Source of the DNA: Haliea sp040222615
GTDB lineage: Bacteria > Pseudomonadota > Gammaproteobacteria > Pseudomonadales > Halieaceae
Assembly (NCBI RefSeq): GCF_040222615.1
Contig: NZ_JAVKCQ010000003.1
Location: forward strand, 1-18,650
Direction of reading: 5' to 3'
Length of the DNA: 18,650 nucleotides
Each line of letters opens with the position of its first letter. Positions within the stretch are counted from its first letter, which is position 1. Shown one piece after another: positions 10,640 through 17,916 of this stretch. A program made the translations under genes and the position numbers. A model generated the notes under the pieces. It did no database searches and was not told the origin of the DNA. It saw only the letters and a list, made by a program, of their open reading frames with translations.

Positions 10640-10807
10640 GAACCAAAGACCCGCTCTCTGCAAACAACCGCGTATTATGGTGCAGTGAGCCCGGAAATGC
10701 AGCCGCGGACCGCACCCTGCCCTGCAGCCCGCTGGCGACCGATTGGCGTGCTCATACTGCTGCGCGGGGCACCGGTACATTGCTTGCGAAAAATACCTGC
10801 TGCACTG

Positions 10808-10836
10808 TTGACCTGCCCCGGGCTCGTCATTAATAT
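10808..10836 (+). promoter_or_regulatory. sigma70 promoter of tRNA-Asn
   Basis: A near-consensus promoter: TTGACC (10808-10813), a 17-bp spacer, then TAATAT (10831-10836). Transcription should begin near 10843, about 16 bases before the mature tRNA. The GC-rich bases after the -10 (CGCGACC) look like the discriminator of stable-RNA promoters under stringent control. The regulation is inference. Confidence 0.85.
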
Positions 10837-10858
10837 ACGCGACCTCGGTTAACACCAT

Positions 10859-10934
10859 TCCGCCTTAGCTCAGTTGGTAGAGCAATTGACTGTTAATCAA
10901 TGGGTCGCTGGTTCGAGCCCAGCAGGCGGAGCCA
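10859..10934 (+). tRNA. tRNA-Asn (anticodon GTT)
   Basis: A 76-base cloverleaf with encoded CCA. The acceptor arm TCCGCCT (10859-10865) pairs with AGGCGGA (10924-10930), followed by discriminator G and CCA (10932-10934). The D arm is GCTCAGTTGGTAGAGC. The anticodon stem ATTGA/TCAAT encloses loop CTGTTAA with anticodon GTT at 10892-10894. The T arm is CTGGTTCGAGCCCAG. It stands alone as a one-gene unit with its own promoter and terminator. Confidence 0.98.
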
Positions 10935-10950
10935 TATTAAGATATAAATC

Positions 10951-10982
10951 AAGGGGTTACAGTGATGTAGCCCCTTTTTTTT
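10951..10982 (+). terminator. intrinsic terminator after tRNA-Asn
   Basis: AAGGGGTTAC (10951-10960) pairs with GTAGCCCCTT (10967-10976) in a 10-bp stem with one G-U pair and a six-base loop, followed by an uninterrupted T run to 10982. It lies 16 bases after the CCA end. Confidence 0.93.
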
Positions 10983-11061
10983 GGTCTGTCTGGAAGTGGG
11001 CAGGCGACGAGCGGGCCGGGAGCCTGCAGGCACAACCGGGACGAAGGGCAACCACCCCTGA

Positions 11062-11073
11062 ACTGACGTCAGT
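11062..11073. promoter_or_regulatory. 12-bp perfect palindrome upstream of the coiled-coil gene
   Basis: ACTGACGTCAGT is its own reverse complement and lies 33 bp before the ATG at 11107. A second 10-bp palindrome, GCCTGCAGGC, lies at 11022-11031. I see no clear -35/-10 pair here. A dimeric regulator site is possible but unproven. Confidence 0.35.
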
Positions 11074-11106
11074 CACTCACCTAACCAAACAACAGACAAG
11101 GATACT

Positions 11107-11661
11107 ATGCTCACAGCCAATAAGCTTGAAGCCATCATGGAACTGGAGAGCAATCTCCGCGCCCAGTACCAGGAACAGCTTGATACCAAGACCGCCGAGA
11201 TCGACCGCCTCAGCGCCCGGGAGTCAGAACTCCAGGCCGCCATCGACAAGCAACTCGAGACCATCACCGAGCTGACCGGCAAGGCGACAGACAGCCAGAA
11301 GGCCGAGCAGCGCGCCCGCGAGCTGCACAATCGCAGTGAAAGACTGGTGGCGGAAATCGCCGAGCTCAAGCAGCGGATAAAGACCTTGCAAAAAGACCTG
11401 GCGGCAGTGCGCGAGGAGAACAAGACCCTCACGCAATTCGACCCGGTGCGCATGAAGAAGAATCTCGACGCGAGCAAGAAAAAGCTGGCCGAGAAGACCA
11501 GCGCCGCCGACCTGCTGCAGAAGACCCTCAGCGAGACAAAGAAAGAGAACGCGGAATTGCAGCGGAAAGTCGCTGAGCTGGAAGCGAAGGTCGCTGAGTC
11601 TGAGGCTGAAGTTACCGATGCGCCTGAAAGCGAGACTAAGGAAGAGTCGGCGGCGGCTTGA
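11107..11661 (+). CDS. coiled-coil protein of unknown function
   Basis: The product has 184 residues and is almost entirely predicted coiled coil: heptad-like Leu/Ile spacing and many Glu, Lys, Gln and Arg from about residue 5 to 165. It ends in an acidic, Glu/Ala-rich tail. There is no signal peptide, membrane segment or catalytic motif, so it should be cytoplasmic and probably oligomeric. One non-heptad break (TQFDPVRMKKN, near residues 113-123) might be a conserved contact site. AAGGA at 11098-11102 is a well-placed ribosome site for ATG 11107. A small basic protein gene follows 87 bp downstream on the same strand; opposite overall charge could suit an interaction, which is speculation. 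I do not recognise a family. Confidence 0.8.
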   Translation: MLTANKLEAIMELESNLRAQYQEQLDTKTAEIDRLSARESELQAAIDKQLETITELTGKATDSQKAEQRARELHNRSERLVAEIAELKQRIKTLQKDLAAVREENKTLTQFDPVRMKKNLDASKKKLAEKTSAADLLQKTLSETKKENAELQRKVAELEAKVAESEAEVTDAPESETKEESAAA

Positions 11662-11673
11662 TCAATCAGTCGG

Positions 11674-11742
11674 GCAAGCCTGATCGGACGGATAGCTGTC
11701 AGATCAGGTTGCGACCGTTACAGCTAACAGCCCTCGATCGAG
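11674..11742 (+). promoter_or_regulatory. interlocking inverted repeats before the small basic gene
   Basis: GCAAGCCTGATC (11674-11685) can pair with GATCAGGTTGC (11702-11712) with one bulge. TAGCTGT (11693-11699), which lies in the loop of that hairpin, can pair with ACAGCTA (11720-11726), which lies outside it. That is the topology of an H-type pseudoknot. A 10-bp palindrome, CTCGATCGAG (11733-11742), then covers the ribosome-site position of the ATG at 11749. It is a possible RNA leader or protein-binding region. No T run follows, so it is not a standard terminator. Confidence 0.4.
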
Positions 11743-11748
11743 CGTAAT

Positions 11749-11970
11749 ATGAACAGAATAGAGAAGCTCAAGAACGACGTGTACAGCTTTGAAGAGCTGG
11801 ATACCCTGGAAAAGAACGCGATCAAATTGCGGGATCAGGAAACTCTGAGCCTGATTATTCTTAGCCGGGCGTCCAAGACTGCCAAGGGCGAGAAACCGAA
11901 GAGTACTGTTGGTGCAGACGGCAGGCCGCTGACCAAAAGGGCTCGTCGTGATGAAAAAAACAAGCGCTAA
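11749..11970 (+). CDS. small basic hypothetical protein (73 aa)
   Basis: The N-terminal half looks helical (KLKNDVYSFEELDTLEKNAIKLRD). The C-terminal half is rich in Lys and Arg (TKRARRDEKNKR at the end), which could suit nucleic-acid or acidic-protein binding. There is no signal peptide and no known motif. The ATG at 11749 has only a GAG-type ribosome site, which lies in the palindrome at 11733-11742. It sits on the same strand 87 bp after the coiled-coil gene and overlaps by 4 bp the convergent sulfatase remnant, so the boundary of the decayed region lies at its 3' end. I do not recognise a family. Confidence 0.65.
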   Translation: MNRIEKLKNDVYSFEELDTLEKNAIKLRDQETLSLIILSRASKTAKGEKPKSTVGADGRPLTKRARRDEKNKR

Positions 11971-12702
11971 TTGTTAGCTGGCGCTTGCAGCCGCCAGTGC
12001 GGCGCAGTGTAAGCCAGATAGGCAAAGAAAGGACGTCCACTCGCTTCCCCTCCCTGAAGGTAGCTTATCGGTTTGCCCGTATAGAATGCTGTGGTGTAGA
12101 AATCGCCGGGCAATTCCTCCAGCATTTCCCCGTCCTCGACATACATTGCTTTGCCGGGCCCGACCATCGCCATCATGTTCCCGAAAGCACCCACCCCTCC
12201 TTGTAACATCGCAAAGGAGCGGTCGAAAACCCCTCGCTGCGGGCCCGGTTTCTGGTGTTAGCCCAAGGTGCCACTTGCCGGTCATACAGGTGTTATAACC
12301 TGCTTCCTGGAATACCTCGGGTAGCGCGGCTACAGAGAAGTTGAGATAACCCTAATACCCTGGCTTACCCACTTGGTTGGGAGCCAGTTCCTCGTACATA
12401 CTACCGAGGCCCGCCAAGTGACTATCGACACCGGATAACAACATGGCCCGAGTAGGTGAGCAGATTGGAGCCCCATGAAACTCCGTGAACACCATACCGC
12501 CCTCGGCCAGGGCATCGATGGTAGGTGTCCTGATTTCACTGCCAAATACTCCAAAGTCACTGAAGCCCGCATCGTCCAGAAGAACCAGCAGGAATTTGGG
12601 GCGGGACGGTTTCGATGGCTCAGACCACGTCGGCGCGGCTAGCAAGGCAATCGTAAGAAGCAAGTAAAAACGAGTAGAATCTCGACACAATTGAATAGTC
12701 AC
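11967..12702 (-). pseudogene. broken, truncated sulfatase
   Basis: The N-terminal half of a type I (formylglycine) sulfatase is recognisable. It has a signal peptide (LLLTIALLAAPTWS), the metal-binding FLLVLLDDAGFSDFG, the CSPTR motif whose Cys would become formylglycine, TGKWHLG, and FFAYLAYTAPHW. Three lesions are visible. An in-frame TAG lies at 12352-12354. A one-base frameshift lies in the AAAACCCC run (12226-12233), after which the frame with FDRSFAMLQGG resumes. Reading then stops at 11967 after about 245 residues, against roughly 450-550 in complete enzymes. The metal-binding residues normally found in the C-terminal half are absent. GTG 12702 is the best start, lacking a ribosome site. 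It was probably the third gene of the operon after the flavoprotein (38 bp gap). Confidence 0.88.
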
Positions 12703-12739
12703 ATTAGTAACTCGGATCCAGGTTGTGGCACGTCCGGGC

Positions 12740-14695
12740 CTAAGCCATGCCTGCCACCTGGTGGCCCGCTCGCTCGCCCTCATGTACCGCTCCCTCCCAC
12801 ATCTGCATACCCATCAGCTCAGCATGGGCAAATGCTATGCGCCCGTGGGGCTTGCGGATGACGTCTGATGCAGTTGGCTTGCCGTCTTTCCCAAAGAAGA
12901 ACCCTGGCGGTGTTGCCGCGTAGGCATGGCCCTGTCGATTGACGATGATGCCGGCGATATCCCGCTCTGCATCGAATCCACCCGGCGCAAACATCTTGGT
13001 GAACTGGTCGATCACCTGTTTCTCGATATCGGCGTAGCTCATACCGAACATTTTCATTCGCGCCGCCACGGTCTGTTGTTCTATGGGCAGGCCTGGTATG
13101 CAGAAGGAGTTGTACATAGTAAGCACGGTTGGCTTGTCTGGATCCAGTGGCATGGGCTCCTCACCATCCAGAATCATCTGCCGGCGCAGGGTAGTAAACC
13201 ACCCCAGTTCATCGCCAAACCAACGTACTGAGGCCACGCCCATCCTATCCATGAAACGCCAGTTCGTCAGGGCCACATTCACCATCATCATGGGCGCGTG
13301 CATAAACTGATCCATCGCTTCCCGGTAACTGGCGGGCAAATCGGTCACTACGCGCTTGTTCAGGTGCTGCTGCCCCGCCATTACTACGCGATCGGCGAAA
13401 ACTCGGGCCATAACCTCGCCATTCAGGTAGGTCACCCTCACGCTGCTGGCGCCTTCGTGACGCACATTGACTACCAGAGAGCCCAGGCGGATACGGGTGC
13501 TATTGCCTTTTCGATCGACCTGGTCCCTGTCGATGGGATTGGACAGCACATCGTTAATGCCTGACACCTTGCCATAAATATCGGGGATCAATTTCCAGAC
13601 CAGATGCCTCAGGGTGCCGGTATTGCCCCCCGGCCATTGGGCAAGGTGAACATAGTCTGTGGGATCACCAATCCCCAGTTGCCGGCCATACTGCAGCACA
13701 CCCGGTTGCAGGAAGTTGAACGCCTGGTAGGCAGAGATCACGTCCGGGCCCAGGCCCATGCCCATGGCCGCCCCAAAGGGCTGCAGATACTCCAGCACCT
13801 CCTTGCTATCCAAGCCCATCTCGTTCTTGAGAAAATCCTGGTAGGTCATGCTGTCCAGCCACTGAGCCCAGTCCTCCCGTTCAGGCGGCTGGCGGTAGGT
13901 TTCCATCCACAGGAAATCACTCTTGGTCTTCTCATCGATGGGTACATCGGCGAAGCGGTTCTGCCACGGATTCACGCTCATGCCGTGACCCTCGTGGTAC
14001 CAACCCAGGTCCGTCCCCTCCCAGGTCAGGTGCATGGGCGAATAATTATCGTAAGGAATCTTCAAATCGGAATTTTTTGCTTCTTGCCACTCAAACTCCT
14101 GTGGTAGTTTGAGCTCATCCCACAGGGACGAAAACATCTCGATTTTTTTCGCTGCCTGCAGTGGCCAGACCGCACCGGTAGAGCCCTGGGGCGCCCACAG
14201 TCGATAACCGTCCACTTCAAACTCATTCTGCCTGGCTTCGCCGCCAAACATCTCATGGTTGTCCAGAATCAGTACTTTTGCCTTCGGGTGCTCTTTCAGG
14301 AAGGTATAGGCAGCCGTGCAGCCGGCAAATCCCGCGCCGACTACCACCAGGTCATAGCGTTCTCCAGTGTCCGCTGCAGCGTCCACGCGCCGTGCAAAGT
14401 CGCCATTACGCAAAGTATGCGCCGCGTTCACTTCCCGATGGGTATTGCCGTTGGCAGGAGCGTAATCGCCCTGGCCGCCGGGGCCCGTCCAGCTTTTATC
14501 CAGGCCGGTAAGCGGCAGTGGCATTGTATTGCCCAGTTTGAAGTCCGGCAATGTGTTTGCACCGAGTGAAGCCAGGGCACCGGGTGCTTTTGCCGCCAGC
14601 AGTGCAACACCGCTGCCGATCAGCGTACCGCCAACAAAATCCCGGCGAGTTATTTCAGTCTTGGAAGCACCGCCTTCCTGATTCTTATCTTTCAT
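12740..14695 (-). CDS. Tat-exported FAD oxidoreductase, spermidine dehydrogenase-like
   Basis: The product has 651 residues. A twin-arginine signal is present (TRRDF, Arg17-Arg18, then a hydrophobic stretch to about 45), so it should be folded with cofactor in the cytoplasm and exported to the periplasm. The FAD-binding Rossmann motif is GAGFAG at 120-125, followed by a strand ending in LILDNHEMFGGEARQNEF (142-159). That pattern resembles bacterial spermidine dehydrogenases (SpdH), which are similar in length and periplasmic. Late in the protein, RQGHAYA and a terminal HAELMG segment fit the flavin-domain C-terminus. The true substrate is unknown. ATG 14695 is preferred over ATG 14716 because GAGGAGG lies seven bases upstream. 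It follows the SnoaL-like gene by 30 bp and precedes the dead sulfatase, all in one apparent operon controlled from the promoter near 15264-15292. Confidence 0.85.
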   Translation of the reverse strand: MKDKNQEGGASKTEITRRDFVGGTLIGSGVALLAAKAPGALASLGANTLPDFKLGNTMPLPLTGLDKSWTGPGGQGDYAPANGNTHREVNAAHTLRNGDFARRVDAAADTGERYDLVVVGAGFAGCTAAYTFLKEHPKAKVLILDNHEMFGGEARQNEFEVDGYRLWAPQGSTGAVWPLQAAKKIEMFSSLWDELKLPQEFEWQEAKNSDLKIPYDNYSPMHLTWEGTDLGWYHEGHGMSVNPWQNRFADVPIDEKTKSDFLWMETYRQPPEREDWAQWLDSMTYQDFLKNEMGLDSKEVLEYLQPFGAAMGMGLGPDVISAYQAFNFLQPGVLQYGRQLGIGDPTDYVHLAQWPGGNTGTLRHLVWKLIPDIYGKVSGINDVLSNPIDRDQVDRKGNSTRIRLGSLVVNVRHEGASSVRVTYLNGEVMARVFADRVVMAGQQHLNKRVVTDLPASYREAMDQFMHAPMMMVNVALTNWRFMDRMGVASVRWFGDELGWFTTLRRQMILDGEEPMPLDPDKPTVLTMYNSFCIPGLPIEQQTVAARMKMFGMSYADIEKQVIDQFTKMFAPGGFDAERDIAGIIVNRQGHAYAATPPGFFFGKDGKPTASDVIRKPHGRIAFAHAELMGMQMWEGAVHEGERAGHQVAGMA

Positions 14696-14725
14696 GATCA
14701 CGCCTCCTCTACGCATGAGTGCCTT

Positions 14726-15214
14726 TCAGTGGGTATCGAACTCGCCCATCACATACATCTCACCGTGGGACCACCACTGACCGTCAATGCGCTCCCAGAG
14801 GAACAGCATTTTGAAGGTGAACGGCTCGGCACCTGCTTCAGGCGGCGGTGTAACGTGGAAATTGACCCAATCCCAACCGGCATCACCGCGCACAAAGCTT
14901 TTATACGGCTCAATTCTCACTGTGCTAGCAATCACCTCATTATAGATGGGGCGTAACTCTTCCCTGCCCACATGAGTGCTGCCATCGGGGCCCGTAGATA
15001 TCACGCTGCTGCTGTAGAAACGGGTCAGGATAGGTTCGGGGTCATTACTGGCAAAGGCCTGCTCCTTCATATCGTATTTGGCGCGTATGGCCTGCTGGAA
15101 GTCCTCCAACTCGCCGGCAGTGACCTGACTGGCGAAGACAGTCGGCATCAGCGCCAGGGCAAAGGCAGTCAGGGCTCTGTAAGGGAACTGCAAAAAAGAT
15201 GTTTTGAATGGCAT
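14726..15214 (-). CDS. exported SnoaL/NTF2-like protein
   Basis: The product has 162 residues with a Sec signal peptide (hydrophobic ALTAFALALMPTVFA, cleavage near residue 30-34). The mature part has the layout of the SnoaL/DUF4440 NTF2-like fold: an initial helix (EDFQQAIRAKYDMKEQAFASND), then P-x-x-x-x-x-FYSSSVISTGPDG, GREELRPIYNEVI, and late strands (FKMLFLWERIDGQWWSHGEMYV). Members are small cone-shaped proteins that act as isomerases, hydratases or ligand binders; no catalytic role can be assigned here. ATG 15214 has a strong ribosome site (GAGGAG). It is the first gene of the operon with the flavoprotein and is divergent from the tetR gene. Confidence 0.82.
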   Translation of the reverse strand: MPFKTSFLQFPYRALTAFALALMPTVFASQVTAGELEDFQQAIRAKYDMKEQAFASNDPEPILTRFYSSSVISTGPDGSTHVGREELRPIYNEVIASTVRIEPYKSFVRGDAGWDWVNFHVTPPPEAGAEPFTFKMLFLWERIDGQWWSHGEMYVMGEFDTH

Positions 15215-15263
15215 GGGTATCTCCTCGACTACATGTTTATCTGCTAGCTCAATTGATCATGCA

Positions 15264-15292
15264 TTTATAGTACGTACGACCTATTATTGCAA
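15264..15292 (-). promoter_or_regulatory. sigma70 promoter of the SnoaL-flavoprotein operon
   Basis: On the minus strand, TTGCAA (15292-15287), a 17-base spacer and TATAAA (15269-15264). Transcription would start near 15257, leaving a leader of about 43 bases before the ATG at 15214. The palindrome at 15267-15284 covers most of the spacer and half of the -10, an ideal place for repression. Confidence 0.75.
15267..15284. promoter_or_regulatory. candidate TetR operator
   Basis: An 18-bp palindrome, ATAGTACGTACGACCTAT, with arms ATAG-NN-CGT/ACG-NN-CTAT that match except at two symmetric pairs. It overlaps the operon promoter and lies between the divergent tetR gene and the operon. TetR-family repressors typically bind such sites. 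Binding by the adjacent regulator is inferred from position. Confidence 0.65.
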
Positions 15293-15389
15293 GAGCTGCC
15301 CCGATATATTTTCCCAGGCTTGCTCGAAAACCTTGAGGCATTAACTCGTGGGTAGCCGCCGCCAATCACTCCAATGGGAGAATATTGCG

Positions 15390-15395
15390 TATAAT
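15390..15395 (+). promoter_or_regulatory. -10 element of the tetR gene
   Basis: A perfect TATAAT 36 bp before the ATG at 15432. I see no good -35 at the usual distance, so the promoter may be weak or activated. The TG needed for an extended -10 is one base off. Confidence 0.45.
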
Positions 15396-15431
15396 CCAGA
15401 GTCGTATGTTTTTTAGAGCCAATATTTGTTT

Positions 15432-16091
15432 ATGATAGAAATCAACAGCTCCAGCGAGAAAAAATCCCGCGCGGGCACCGCGGTACGCAAACGTGGCAAG
15501 GCGAGAGTTTCAGACATTCTTGAGACAGCCAAGCACATTATGGTGACTGAAGGTCTTGCCAACTTGTCCACGCGCAAAGTTGCAGACGAACTCGGCATCA
15601 GCGTGGGCAACCTTGCCTATTACTTCCCCAGCAAAGACTCCCTGCTCCAGGCCATGATCCAACATGTCATCGAGGGCTATGACGAGGAACTAAGAAAGGA
15701 GTTCGAACTCTTTCCAGACGACCCCCGGCAACGACTTGAGGCATTCCTGGAATACATCAAAGAGGACACCAAGAATCCTGAAGTACAGGGGTTCTTCTAT
15801 CAATTTTGGGGCTTTACAACGCACAACCGGAAAGCCGCCGAAACACGCAGAGCAATGTACGAACACTTTTTCGGACAGTTATTCCAGCTACTCCGCGATA
15901 TTCACACCACGAAAAAGAAAGCCGAGCTTGAGAACATGGCATTCAGCATATTGGCATGCCTGGAAGGGCTTCACGTGATCTACGGATCAGGCGATATTCA
16001 GCGTTTAACTTCCAGGGGTTTCGACCGATACATCTTTGACCAACTTTTAACTATGGCAGGGCTGGAAAAAAAGTACGAAAAAAAGACATAG
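15432..16091 (+). CDS. TetR family transcriptional regulator
   Basis: The product has 219 residues. A basic N-terminal arm (KKSRAGTAVRKRGKAR) precedes a TetR_N DNA-binding domain with its helix-turn-helix at about 45-65 (STRKVADELGISVGNLAYYF, then PSKDSLLQAM). The rest is an all-helical ligand and dimerisation domain with aromatic-rich FFYQFWGF. ATG 15432 was chosen over TTG 15426; neither has a strong ribosome site. It is divergent from the SnoaL-flavoprotein operon and separated from it by about 217 bp containing the palindrome at 15267-15284, so it probably represses that operon until a ligand binds. Such a ligand could be the flavoprotein's substrate (inference). Base composition is more AT-rich than the sortase locus. 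A damaged second tetR gene lies downstream. Confidence 0.92.
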   Translation: MIEINSSSEKKSRAGTAVRKRGKARVSDILETAKHIMVTEGLANLSTRKVADELGISVGNLAYYFPSKDSLLQAMIQHVIEGYDEELRKEFELFPDDPRQRLEAFLEYIKEDTKNPEVQGFFYQFWGFTTHNRKAAETRRAMYEHFFGQLFQLLRDIHTTKKKAELENMAFSILACLEGLHVIYGSGDIQRLTSRGFDRYIFDQLLTMAGLEKKYEKKT

Positions 16092-16096
16092 TCCAA

Positions 16097-16425
16097 TGGG
16101 TACGCTGCCTGTTCGTAAGCAGCGGGTGGTTGGTAGTTCAGAGCACTATGCGGCCTGACCTCGTTGTAATGCTCGCGCCAGCCCGCAAGGATTTTCCTCG
16201 CGTCAGCAAGATCTCGGAATCAGTGCTGATTCAAACAGCCAGCCCTGAACCGGTCGTTGAACGATTCAACGAACGCGTTCTGGGTCGGCTTGCCCGGCTG
16301 AATGAACTGCAAGGAGACGCCTGTTCCCTGACTCCAGAAAAACATAGCTTTGCTGGTCATTTCCGGTCCGTTGTCCATCACAATCGGTTTTGGCTTACCC
16401 CGACCCGCGGAGATCTCGTGCAGGC
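16097..16425 (-). mobile_element. IS3-family transposase remnant (C-terminal part)
   Basis: The minus strand encodes about 105 residues of an IS3-type OrfB integrase core. It has RGKPKPIVMDNGPEMTSKAM (second catalytic Asp), FIQPGKPTQNAFVESFN (third catalytic Glu) and CLNQH. An in-frame TGA (16220-16222) replaces the usual Trp codon, and the same frame continues as DARKILAGWREHYNEVRPHSAL up to about 16100. The first catalytic Asp and all of OrfA are missing, so it is inactive. Its right boundary falls about 16412-16425, exactly where a tetR C-terminal half begins on the other strand. I could not find clear terminal inverted repeats or a target duplication. Confidence 0.85.
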
Positions 16426-16852
16426 GCTTTTCTTGAAACTGGACGAGCGATATCGAAGAGCCTCCGGGCGCTGCATACAGGAAGCGGAGCAAAGCCCACT
16501 TGGGCGATTCAAAGCGGTCCTTGAATTCAATTTGCAAGACATAACCCAGAGGGAGACCAGGCAATTCTTTATGCAGTTATGGGTATTGCTGGGATCGCTG
16601 GATAACTTCGAGGGAAAAATCCTTGGAAATCTGTTTTCTCTGCACATTGATCAGCTGAGCGAATATATTGCCGCGTTACAGCCTTCGATCCCTGAGGCAT
16701 CGCTCAAAAGCAGGGCCACTCTCCTGGAGGGAATACTCGAAGGCCTTATGGTCGTTCTTTCAACAAAGGAGCCTGATGGTGCCGAGACGGATCGGGTAGT
16801 TCATCTCACCTACCGCCAATGCTTGGCAATCGCCGTAGGAGAGCCCAGCTGA
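16412..16852 (+). pseudogene. tetR gene lacking its DNA-binding half
   Basis: From codon GAT 16412 the plus strand encodes about 146 residues typical of a TetR ligand-binding half. It begins with DLVQALFLKLDERYRRAS, the helix that normally follows the helix-turn-helix, then SPLGRFKAVLEFN, RQFFMQLWVLLGS and LLEGILEGLMVVLS. The open frame extends upstream to 16130, but that part is merely antisense to the transposase remnant and contains no helix-turn-helix. The insertion or a later deletion has removed the 5' half, so no working repressor is made. Its C-terminal half has the same layout as the intact neighbour, so the two may be ancient paralogues. Confidence 0.8.
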
Positions 16853-16909
16853 AGATATATCCGCCAGTAACCGGCAAATTGGCTTGCGGGTGGCGTGTTA
16901 CTGATTTAC

Positions 16910-17090
16910 TCAGATAAGCAGAACCTCGCCGGGGGAGTTCGGCTCTACGGGCGGAGAAGTATCGGAGATGTACTTGCTGAAGATCAAGCCGATGACCAGG
17001 CGCTTGTGCTCCGCCGTATCCATTCTGGTTCGGAGCTGATCGACTGACTGTGACCTCGAGGATCTTCTTGATATCTTCGATCAACTCCAT
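16910..17090 (-). pseudogene. type I restriction-modification HsdM, N-terminal remnant
   Basis: The minus strand from ATG 17090 reads MELIEDIKKILEVTV. After a frame change it continues as DQLRTRMDTAEHKRLVIGLIFSKYISD, the hallmark N-terminal helix bundle of HsdM methyltransferase subunits. The frame change coincides with a tandem GACTGACT (17042-17049); removing one four-base copy restores LEVTVDQLRTRM in one frame. Homology ends right after KYISD, and a stop follows at 16910. The catalytic methylase domain, HsdS and HsdR are absent from the window. Confidence 0.78.
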
Positions 17091-17550
17091 TCCGTTGTTA
17101 ATTTACGCACTCGGGAATCATGTCTCACAAGTCATGATCAATCTAGAACAGCAGGTCAGATTTCGCGGGCGTCTGCCATTACATCGGTTGTTGAACCAGC
17201 TGGTACGTCGCTGTCCGCCTCGTCGGCCGGCCCCAATCATCACTGCCCGCTTCAACATCATCCAGGGAAATCCGCTTCTGGCCGGTAGCGGCCCTCGACC
17301 GCTCTCCTCCACAACCTGCCAGGATCCAACTTTGTATTTTGGTCGCCGGAACCCAAGCCTCCACACCCATGATTCGATTCGATGTGAGGCTTCGGTTCAG
17401 GTGCGGCAAACTGGAATCCGCGCTGCCGCGAGAATCGTGAAAAATATGCTGTCAAGTCGATACGTGCTGCCAGTCTACGGTATGATGATGCTCCGCGACT
17501 GCCACTTCGCCCGCAACCATTGGCATCCACGATCACCCAGGCCTCTCTTG
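17091..17550. other. decayed intergenic stretch, no gene recognised
   Basis: Several open frames cross this 460-bp stretch on both strands, but none shows a recognisable domain, a ribosome site or sensible composition. The long plus-strand frame entering the S4 gene from 17050 is a chance extension. It lies between the hsdM remnant and an intact housekeeping-type gene, so it is probably scar DNA at the right side of the decayed region. Confidence 0.5.
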
Positions 17551-17763
17551 ATGAAAACCATTGCAATTAACAAAGAACCGGTTGAGCTCTACAAGATCCT
17601 CAAATTCGAGGGGCTGGTGACCACCGGTGGCGAAGCCAAGCTGGTGATCGGGGACGGCCAGGTGCTTGTGAATGGCAGCGTGGAGACCCAGCGTCGCAAG
17701 AAAATCGTGCATGGCGATGTGATTGAATTCCGTGGGGAGCAGCTTGAGGTCAGGCGGATGTAG
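17551..17763 (+). CDS. YbcJ-like S4-domain RNA-binding protein
   Basis: The product has 70 residues, the same length as E. coli YbcJ. It is one S4 fold: ELYKILKFEGLVTTGGEAK (helical part, residues 13-31), then IGDGQVLVNGSVETQRRKKI (33-52) with the basic RNA-contact surface, then HGDVIEFRGEQLEV. S4 domains bind structured RNA. YbcJ-type proteins are stand-alone members whose exact RNA partner is not well defined. The start is ATG 17551, where homology begins; the ribosome site is weak. The frame is open upstream to 17050, but that part is not protein-like. It is the first apparently normal gene right of the decayed region. Confidence 0.88.
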   Translation: MKTIAINKEPVELYKILKFEGLVTTGGEAKLVIGDGQVLVNGSVETQRRKKIVHGDVIEFRGEQLEVRRM

Positions 17764-17916
17764 CCGGGCACTGGATCGATCGCCCCTGATTCTGTACAAC
17801 ATCAACCCAACACAATCATGCAGAGTCCTGCGCAATGGACTACGCTGTACCTGAACAGGCGACGTTCGCGCAGCAGGTCGTCAACGGATAATCCATCAGA
17901 AAGGAGAGTAATCGTC

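Noticed and set aside
10640..10858. Upstream in-frame extension of uvrB
   Set aside because: It would run through the tRNA promoter, adds Cys/Arg-rich non-homologous residues, and UvrB homology starts at ATG 10639.
10640..10858. LexA (SOS) box for uvrB
   Set aside because: No CTG-N10-CAG site with the usual AT-rich core was found in the upstream 200 bp.
10914..10934. tRNA-Asn 3' end as an integration site for the island to its right
   Set aside because: I found no second copy of the tRNA 3' end in the window and no integrase gene, and about 1 kb of ordinary DNA separates it from the decayed region.
17050..17550. N-terminal extension of the S4 protein to 237 residues
   Set aside because: The extension shows no protein-like pattern and overlaps the hsdM remnant; the 70-residue form matches the family length.
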